From positions 1 through 49,345 of the forward strand of contig HF985622.1 in the NCBI GenBank assembly GCA_000431155.1: DNA of 49,345 nt. Reading direction: 5' to 3'. Positions 43,250-49,345 of the stretch are shown piece by piece. This DNA is from Bacteroides sp. CAG:927. GTDB taxonomy: Bacteria > Bacteroidota > Bacteroidia > Bacteroidales > Muribaculaceae. Made by a program: the position numbers and the translations under genes. The notes below the pieces were generated by a model, which saw only the letters and a list, made by a program, of their open reading frames with translations, was not told the DNA's origin and made no database searches. Position 1 is the first letter of the stretch. The number at the start of each line of letters is the position of its first letter.

Positions 43250-44239
43250 TTATTCAGTGGGTTGGTCCCAATACCAGGCTATATACAGATACGGTGAATA
43301 TGATTCAAGACCCTCGTCAAGGAATCCATAGAAATTCATCCAGCCAAAGCAATCCTGACCGTCGGTAGGAATATTCACATACGAGCAGTAAGAGCTGTTG
43401 TCGTAATACTGGCTGATGAGCGGATAATACAGCGTTTCTGTTTCTCCGGTTGATGTTTTTGTAAGCACAAAGCTGGGATAAGAGTCATCTTCCGGATTAT
43501 AGAGCATATACGGGTGGTCGCCGTAATCTTCCCAGTCAGTGAGCACTTCTGTCATTAGTTTGTACTCACCCGATTGGGGCACAATTACATAGTCATTTTC
43601 AACTGCACCAAATCCTAGATCCGATGTTGAGAAGCGGAATGTGAAGCCGCTGTTCATGAAATTGGGTATTCTGTACAGGTTTGAGCCACGGAAATGTTCT
43701 ACAGTACCGGATATGTTGTCATAGGGTGTGGTATAGGAAGTGATGTTGTCATAGACAGTGAACGTGGTGGTACATGCGTCCCATTCCGATGCCAAGGCTT
43801 TGGCCGTGTAAACGCTCACTCCTGCGGCATATGTATGCACATATTCCGGTGCCACCGACAGCTTCATCTCCACTTCCTGGCGTTGTTGCATATTCCGCAC
43901 ATTGATTGAGTAGATGGCTTCGCTCTCTCCGTCAGCAAAATCCACTGCGGCAGGAAACTCCATTCCGGCTTTATCCTCAAGCAGCTCGCCGTCAAGATAC
44001 ACTTGCGAGGTTATGGGCACCGATACGGCGCCTTCTGATTTCACGCGGCGTATCACCACATCTATGGTGGGATTGTCATTGACCTCTACTGTGCAATAGG
44101 ATGGGTTGTCGGTTGAGAAAAACACTCCCACATTTGATTCCGGTTCGGCCGGGCCGGGATTCCAGTCATGCGATGAGCAACTGCACAGGGCTGTTACTGC
44201 GGCAATGGCGAATATGGCCGATAATTTTATATTTCTCAT
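43250..44239 (-). CDS. Lipoprotein of unknown function downstream of susD
   Basis: A 329-residue lipoprotein (signal with ALCSCSS; lipidated Cys19 or Cys21). Residues about 35-150 form a beta-rich Calx-beta-like domain (VGVFFSTDNPSYCTVEVNDNPTIDVVIRRVKSEGAVSVPI; DGESEAIYSINVRNM). The C-terminal half is rich in Tyr, Ser and Asp and ends in YLYIAWYWDQPTE. Proteins of this layout often follow SusD in Bacteroidota and are thought to sit on the cell surface with the transporter. It lies 24 bp after susD and 29 bp before the FN3 lipoprotein gene. No enzyme motif is seen. Confidence 0.7.
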   Translation of the reverse strand: MRNIKLSAIFAIAAVTALCSCSSHDWNPGPAEPESNVGVFFSTDNPSYCTVEVNDNPTIDVVIRRVKSEGAVSVPITSQVYLDGELLEDKAGMEFPAAVDFADGESEAIYSINVRNMQQRQEVEMKLSVAPEYVHTYAAGVSVYTAKALASEWDACTTTFTVYDNITSYTTPYDNISGTVEHFRGSNLYRIPNFMNSGFTFRFSTSDLGFGAVENDYVIVPQSGEYKLMTEVLTDWEDYGDHPYMLYNPEDDSYPSFVLTKTSTGETETLYYPLISQYYDNSSYCSYVNIPTDGQDCFGWMNFYGFLDEGLESYSPYLYIAWYWDQPTE

Positions 44240-44263
44240 TGTAACGATTCAATAAATAGATGA

Positions 44264-46024
44264 TTATTCTACCCAAAGAGTGAATTTTGATGATGGGTCA
44301 GGATTGAGCTTGCACTGGGAGTTAAGGTCATTTTCTCTTCGCGGTATAAACATGGTGCTCCAGCCCGGCACATATCCTTTCTCTGAATTGTAGCGGAAGC
44401 GTTCAAGGTGGTTGGTGCCTTCATAACCGCGTGTCACTGCCATGCGCAGACGGCGTATATCCCACAGTGATAGGCCTTCGCCCCACAGCTCGATGCGTTT
44501 TTGCTTGATGAGTTCTTCGGTAAAATCTTCCAGTGATCCTGCTACGCAACTGTAGGTCGCTTCTGTATAGCGGTAGGTGTTCATGAACGAGTTGAGGGCG
44601 GCCACGCCTGCTCCCACTCCGTTGAGGTTTCCTTTGGCTTCTGCAAGTATGAAATACATCTCTTCCACACGCATCAGCGGTATTGCCACCTTGTTACCTG
44701 TGGTAGCAGAGTTTCTTTCTCCTGCGCCCGGACGGAATTTGAATCCCACATAAGGCGCATTGTTCAGCCATTCGTCATAGCTCATGGAAGTAAGATGACT
44801 ATAATTATCGGTAAATACCGATTCATCAGAGGCCGCTGCTTCAAACAGTTCCGGATCTATCCATGTGCGTTTGCGCCAGTCATTGTCCGACATTGCCTCA
44901 TACAGCGTTTTGTCTATCATGTGCTGTGCGCCATATTCGGTGGACGATACTCCGTATTTGGCCTCAGGTGCCATGAACGATACCCATGATTTCCATGTGT
45001 TGCTTGTCACCATTACATCCGAGCTGCTCATTAGTATTGCCAGCAGCCATGCCGAAGTCGGGGTGTTGAATCCCGAAGTCACGCTGTGCCATTCATCTTC
45101 GGTCATTGGAGTGGCTCCTGAATCTATGACTTTTTGGGCATTTACTATCGTCTGACGGTAGGCATCGTTGGCACTTGTCACTCCAAGCGGGTCAAGTGCA
45201 TAGCCCGGACCAAGCACATTCTCATAGCTGACATTGTCATTGGCAATCTGTTCGGCCAGATCTTCAGGATAGTCGCGGAAGCGGGTCGCTATCTCAAGCC
45301 ATAGACGGGCTTTCATTCCGTATATGGTGGCAAGGGACGGCTTGTTTATCTCAGGGGTCTCCGACACCTTGGACATTGCACGTTCTGCACGGTTGAGGTC
45401 GGTCAGAATGAAACGGTACATCTCATAAAACGGCGCACGCGGATTGGCAAATGCCTGTTGCTCTGTCGTGTTCTCTGTAACGATAGGCACTGTCAGTCCC
45501 TTGATGCCTTTGGATGCTGCATCATTGTCTATGGCAGCCACACCCGAATCATGAAATTCATACCAGCGTGCCAAATCAAGGTATGCCAGTGCGCGGTACA
45601 CCAGTCCGGTGGCAAGGTTGAGCGCGTCTTCGCTGCTGTCAGAGCATGCGCCAACGCATATATTACATTTCTTGATGAGGTAATAGTAGCGTTGCCAAAA
45701 ATCTGTTTGGAGCTGGTAATCGCCGATGTACAGAGGCTCCAGATAATCCATAAAATAGTAATATGATGGGTCTTTGATTGGCATGTCTGCTATCATGACA
45801 TCACGATAAATCATCTGTTGCGGGTAACCTATATCAGAATATGAGCTGTTTGATCCCGTATTGATATATTTGGTGATGGCATTCGCAAGACCATCTTTGC
45901 TCGCTTGTTCTATCTGTTCCTGAGTGGCGCCGCTGGTGGGAACAGGATCATCCATGCACCCCGTCATTGTAACCAAGGCTATTGACGAACTCAGCAGATA
46001 TGATAGTATTCTTGATGTTTTCAT
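44264..46024 (-). CDS. SusD/RagB-family nutrient-binding outer-membrane lipoprotein
   Basis: A 586-residue lipoprotein (signal MKTSRILSYLLSSSIALVTMTGC, Cys23). The largely helical SusD fold is seen: TPR-like helices in the first half (YLIKKCNICVGACSD; LVYRALAYLDLARWYEFHD; YEMYRFILTDLNRAERAMSKV; IYGMKARLWLEIATRF) and the C-terminal signature (IPLMRVEEMYFILAEAKG; LIKQKRIELWGEGLSLWDIRRL). SusD acts as a lid on the SusC channel and binds the substrate outside the cell. No glycosidase, sulfatase or peptidase gene is nearby, so the substrate (glycan or peptide) cannot be named. It starts 21 bp after susC. Confidence 0.95.
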   Translation of the reverse strand: MKTSRILSYLLSSSIALVTMTGCMDDPVPTSGATQEQIEQASKDGLANAITKYINTGSNSSYSDIGYPQQMIYRDVMIADMPIKDPSYYYFMDYLEPLYIGDYQLQTDFWQRYYYLIKKCNICVGACSDSSEDALNLATGLVYRALAYLDLARWYEFHDSGVAAIDNDAASKGIKGLTVPIVTENTTEQQAFANPRAPFYEMYRFILTDLNRAERAMSKVSETPEINKPSLATIYGMKARLWLEIATRFRDYPEDLAEQIANDNVSYENVLGPGYALDPLGVTSANDAYRQTIVNAQKVIDSGATPMTEDEWHSVTSGFNTPTSAWLLAILMSSSDVMVTSNTWKSWVSFMAPEAKYGVSSTEYGAQHMIDKTLYEAMSDNDWRKRTWIDPELFEAAASDESVFTDNYSHLTSMSYDEWLNNAPYVGFKFRPGAGERNSATTGNKVAIPLMRVEEMYFILAEAKGNLNGVGAGVAALNSFMNTYRYTEATYSCVAGSLEDFTEELIKQKRIELWGEGLSLWDIRRLRMAVTRGYEGTNHLERFRYNSEKGYVPGWSTMFIPRRENDLNSQCKLNPDPSSKFTLWVE

Positions 46025-46045
46025 GTTCTGAATTCTTGATTGAGA

Positions 46046-49000
46046 TTAGTACTGGATGCTGATTCCGCCCATAAATGTGCGCATTGGTGAGTAGCCGCCT
46101 TCTGATGAATACAGCATGCTCTGGCGCGGGTCAAACCCTTGTCGTTGGGACCAGTAGTAAATATTGTCGCAGGCAAAATACACGCGGAATTTCTGCAAAT
46201 GCATCTTGTCAAGCAGTTTCTTTGGCAGTGAATAGCCTATGTTGAGGTTCTTGAACCACAGATAGCTGGCATCTGTCAGGAAACGGTCTGTTGTCACTGC
46301 TGTGCTGTTGTCGCTGTACTGCCATATTGGTATGTCGCTTGTCGGGTTCTCGGGCGACCATGACTTGAACACATCGCGGTGAATGTTGGAGCCGGTGGCA
46401 CCCAACGACGGCGGAGTCATAAGACCCTGATAACCGGTATCAAGTTTCTTGCCGCCAATTGAATAATTGAATTGTGCCGAAAGGTCAAAGCCAAACAGGC
46501 GCAAGGTGGTTCCGAAGCCGCCGAACACGTCGGGCAATGCCGAGCCGCAGTTCACATAGGCTGCGTTGGCTATTTCGGTAGTGGTGCTAACACCGTCTTC
46601 AAGATAGAACAGTGATTTGCCGGCACTGTTTACGCCCGCATAACGCGGTATGCGCCATGTGTACATCGGAAGTCCTTCGCCCACAAAATTCCAGCCGTCA
46701 ACATAACCCTCTGCATCACCCAACTTTGATTGTTTGCGTGAATCGGGAAGGCGTGTCACTTCGTTATTTTGCCACGATAGGTTCATATTCAGGCTCCAGT
46801 CTATATCCTTGGTGCGGATTACCGAACCCGACAGCTCCATCTCAAGACCGTGGTTCACCATATCGCCCACGTTGTCGTAATATGAACTGTACCCCAAGCT
46901 GGTAGGCACATCAAACAACTGGAGCATATTGGTGGTCTTGCGGCGGTAATATTCAATGTCGCCTTGCAGGCGGTTGTTGAAGAACTCAAACTCAACGCCG
47001 GCATTGAACGACCCTGTGGTTTCCCATGTTATGTCGGGATTACCTTTTTGGGAGAACACTAATGCCACCTCGTCATTTGAGTTGTCAATATAATAATAGT
47101 CTGTATAGCGGAAGTTTCCTATTGCATCGTTGCCGACTTCACCATACGACATCTTCACCTTAAGCATGTTTATCATGGGATTTTTAGGGAACCATGACTC
47201 TTTGTTTATAATCCATGCTGCGCCCAATGACCAGAAATTACCCCATCTGTGATCCGGGTGGAAGCGTGAGCTTCCGTCACGGCGGAACGATGCCGATGCA
47301 AAGTAGCGCGATGCGTAATCGTACTGTGCGCGGGCAAAGAATCCTTCTATATTGTACATGCTTGAGCTGGAGCCGAGCGAACCGTTGATGATCGCGCCGT
47401 CAAGCTCTGTATTTTGGCCGAACATGGCTATATTGCTCTTGTTGCCGAAAAGTTCCGTGTCGCTCAGGCGGCTGTATTCATGTCCTATGAGTGCATTGAG
47501 GTTGTGTTGGCCCCAAGTCTTGTCAAAGCTGAGCAACTGTTGGAAATTGGTCTCGTTGTTGCGGTAATGTGCCACGGATGTGGTTCCTTTGTCACCTTCT
47601 TTTGAATAGCCGTAATAGGGGTTGGTGGCTACCTTGGAGCGGAACTCATGATTGTAAACGCTTCCGTTCACAGTCAGCTTGAAGTATTTCAGGAAGCTGA
47701 AATCGGCAAAACCCTGAATGTTGAACGAGTTGTTTGTCATGTTGTTCTCATTAAGCAGGTCATCTTGAATCGAGTTGCCCGATTTCTCGATACCGCGCTG
47801 TATTCCTCCGTTTTCGCCGTCACCATAGTCATAACGCGGTCCGTGCGAATCCGTAAGTATGCGTCCCATGCCGTCACGCACAAACAGCGGATATATCGGT
47901 GCTATGCTGTGGCATATTGAGAATGCTGCATTCTGGGCATCGGATGATGTGTGGGTGTAGGTTGCGTTACCTCCCACTTTCAACCATGAGAACGCTTGGT
48001 AATCAGCTTTGAAGCGGGCACTGTAACGGTCAAGTTTTGAACCGTAGCTTATGCCCTCGTTGCCAAGATAACCGAGGCTTGCATAAAACGATGAGCGTTC
48101 ATTGCCTCCCGAAAGAGCAAGATTGTATTCCTGACGAAATCCGGTGCGGATACCGTAGTCACGCCACCGGTCGGGAGAGAGTGTGTAGATGTTTCCGTTG
48201 TATGCCACTCGGTTGCCTAAAGTAGCATTGGGATTAAGGCGTCCGTTGGTTCCGATAAGGAACTGGTTGGCCGGAACAGAATATACCATATAGTCAAGAC
48301 CGCCTTGTGTGGACGGTTTGCCCAAGGTGTTGTTGGCATTGGCATGTGCTTGGCTGAAGCTTTGGCCTTGGCCGTACATATAATAGTTGCGCAGTGCCAG
48401 ATAATGGGCCTCATAGTATTCGCCCGGATTATCTATCACATCATAATCCTGCAGACCGTCAGTGTTTGCTCCCCACTTCATGTCAAGTGATATGGTAGTG
48501 TTGCCTCGCTTGGCATTCTTGGTGGTTATCATTATCACACCGCCGGCTGCACGTGCTCCGTACAGTGCCGTTGATGCGGCATCTTTGAGCACTGAAATGT
48601 TGTCAACATCGGCCGGATTGATGTCACGCATGTAACCGGAGTAGGGCAATCCGTCCACTACTATAAGGGGAGAGGTGCCCGCATTGATTGAGCCTATACC
48701 GCGTATTATTATGGATGCTTCATCCGATGGGTTGTTGGATTCTATCATTGACAGACCTGCTACCTTGCCGTCAAGTGCCGAAATAGGGTCATTGACTTGC
48801 TGCAGTTGAATGTCTTCTGATTTTAGTACGCTCGCTGAGCCGGTGAATGACTCTCGCTTCTGTTTGCCGAAAGCTGTCACCACCACCTCATCCATCAGAT
48901 GCGATTGCGTTAGGAGCTTGATTGTCACATCGGGTGCTATCTTCACCGTTTGTGGTGCGCATCCCACGTAAGTCACTGTTATAGACTTGTTGGCTGCCGT

Positions 49001-49192
49001 AAGACCGGTTAGTGTGAATTTACCGTCAATATTGGTCACAACTTTTGTTTTTGTGCCGTCAACGGTTACTGTTGCGCCTACTATCGGCTCACCGTCGTCT
49101 TGCGAAATCACCGTTCCTTGCATATGGGTGATTTGTGCCAATGCACTGAATGTTACAAACATCAGTGCCAGAAAAAATGTGAATTTTTTCAT
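46046..49192 (-). CDS. SusC/RagA-family TonB-dependent outer-membrane transporter
   Basis: A 1048-residue transporter with a signal peptide (MKKFTFFLALMFVTFSALAQ). A carboxypeptidase-regulatory-like domain lies at about 22-95 (MQGTVISQDDGEPIVGATVTVDG), followed by the SusC signature DEVVVTAFGKQKRESFTGSAS with the TonB box, the plug domain (DPISALDGKVAGL; IIIRGIGSINAGTSPLIVVDG; ISVLKDAASTALYGARAAGGVIMITTK), and the 22-strand barrel ending in a final aromatic strand (GGISIQY). It imports a ligand with energy from TonB/ExbBD. It lacks the N-terminal secretin/TonB-like extension that would signal to a FecR anti-sigma, so it probably does not report to an ECF factor. It heads a four-gene operon. 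Confidence 0.97.
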   Translation of the reverse strand: MKKFTFFLALMFVTFSALAQITHMQGTVISQDDGEPIVGATVTVDGTKTKVVTNIDGKFTLTGLTAANKSITVTYVGCAPQTVKIAPDVTIKLLTQSHLMDEVVVTAFGKQKRESFTGSASVLKSEDIQLQQVNDPISALDGKVAGLSMIESNNPSDEASIIIRGIGSINAGTSPLIVVDGLPYSGYMRDINPADVDNISVLKDAASTALYGARAAGGVIMITTKNAKRGNTTISLDMKWGANTDGLQDYDVIDNPGEYYEAHYLALRNYYMYGQGQSFSQAHANANNTLGKPSTQGGLDYMVYSVPANQFLIGTNGRLNPNATLGNRVAYNGNIYTLSPDRWRDYGIRTGFRQEYNLALSGGNERSSFYASLGYLGNEGISYGSKLDRYSARFKADYQAFSWLKVGGNATYTHTSSDAQNAAFSICHSIAPIYPLFVRDGMGRILTDSHGPRYDYGDGENGGIQRGIEKSGNSIQDDLLNENNMTNNSFNIQGFADFSFLKYFKLTVNGSVYNHEFRSKVATNPYYGYSKEGDKGTTSVAHYRNNETNFQQLLSFDKTWGQHNLNALIGHEYSRLSDTELFGNKSNIAMFGQNTELDGAIINGSLGSSSSMYNIEGFFARAQYDYASRYFASASFRRDGSSRFHPDHRWGNFWSLGAAWIINKESWFPKNPMINMLKVKMSYGEVGNDAIGNFRYTDYYYIDNSNDEVALVFSQKGNPDITWETTGSFNAGVEFEFFNNRLQGDIEYYRRKTTNMLQLFDVPTSLGYSSYYDNVGDMVNHGLEMELSGSVIRTKDIDWSLNMNLSWQNNEVTRLPDSRKQSKLGDAEGYVDGWNFVGEGLPMYTWRIPRYAGVNSAGKSLFYLEDGVSTTTEIANAAYVNCGSALPDVFGGFGTTLRLFGFDLSAQFNYSIGGKKLDTGYQGLMTPPSLGATGSNIHRDVFKSWSPENPTSDIPIWQYSDNSTAVTTDRFLTDASYLWFKNLNIGYSLPKKLLDKMHLQKFRVYFACDNIYYWSQRQGFDPRQSMLYSSEGGYSPMRTFMGGISIQY

Positions 49193-49280
49193 ACGAAAAA
49201 GTTTACATGGCTTAATTTGAAATGATCAGTTTATTAGGGCATCTCTATGCCGTCGTTGGATATTTGGAAAATATATTCCG

Positions 49281-49288
49281 CAAAAATA
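49281..49288 (-). promoter_or_regulatory. -7 box (TATTTTTG) of the susC operon
   Basis: On the - strand TATTTTTG fits TAnnTTTG, about 90 bp upstream of the susC ATG, giving a leader of roughly 80 nt. The nearest TTG (49315-49313) is 24 bp away, longer than usual. The rest of 49193-49345 is AT-rich with no gene. Confidence 0.45.
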
Positions 49289-49345
49289 ATTATTTTTTGA
49301 TTTTTATATAAACAATACTTCGGTTATTTTTTAGTGGCTCCGAGG

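Noticed and set aside
1..49345. CRISPR array, prophage, insertion sequence, integrase or tRNA-linked island
   Set aside because: No regularly spaced repeats, transposase or integrase motifs, terminal inverted repeats with target duplications, or tRNA cloverleaf were found on either strand.

Overview
The window looks like chromosomal DNA of a gut-type Bacteroidales bacterium (phylum Bacteroidota), possibly of the Muribaculaceae, though the genus cannot be fixed by eye. Evidence: a SusC/SusD outer-membrane nutrient pair; a Rho factor with a long N/Q-rich insertion; a six-S1-domain ribosomal protein S1; a lipoprotein TamA-like protein (TamL) next to TamB; and repeated matches to the Bacteroidota promoter consensus (-7 box TAnnTTTG, sometimes with -33 TTG/TTTG at 19-21 bp). 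I see no tRNA, rRNA, CRISPR array, transposase, integrase or prophage gene. Most of the window is core genome.

Layout. (1) 1-3938, + strand: a terminator from an upstream gene, then three genes overlapping by 4 bp: a Sua5/YrdC-family protein, a polyprenyl-phosphate sugar-1-phosphate transferase and a ClC chloride channel with CBS domains. (2) 4027-9908, - strand: a PSD-fold (pyruvoyl) decarboxylase, a GadC-like antiporter, an MFS transporter and a second GadC-like antiporter. This is the most unusual locus: it has the layout of an amino-acid decarboxylation/antiport system, but with an enzyme of the phosphatidylserine-decarboxylase fold. It is preceded by about 640 bp of structured non-coding DNA. 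(3) 10553-17184: topA and an RluA-type pseudouridine synthase, a DJ-1/PfpI protein, a divergent ApbE lipoprotein, and ilvE overlapping an HD-domain gene. (4) 17384-18478, + strand: an ECF sigma factor and a small membrane protein of unknown function, converging on (5) 18475-28525, - strand: lptD, tamB and tamL, an envelope-biogenesis block. (6) 28626-30452: a secreted fusion of an endonuclease/exonuclease/phosphatase domain and a metallophosphoesterase. (7) 30666-37232, - strand: rho, two family-2 glycosyltransferases and a BadF-type sugar kinase in one tightly packed unit, then rpsA with its own promoter. (8) 37567-41954, + strand: uvrA and guaA. (9) 42030-49192, - strand: susC, susD and two surface-lipoprotein candidates ending at a bidirectional terminator shared with guaA.

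How the genes work together. The envelope theme is strong: lptD, tamB and tamL move lipids or assemble outer-membrane components, the sugar transferase and glycosyltransferases make surface glycans, and SusCD imports an unidentified nutrient. The decarboxylase cluster probably couples uptake of an amino acid, its decarboxylation in the cytoplasm and export of the amine, which would consume protons and support acid tolerance or energy; the substrate is unknown. Functional calls rest on motifs read by eye; no database search was possible.
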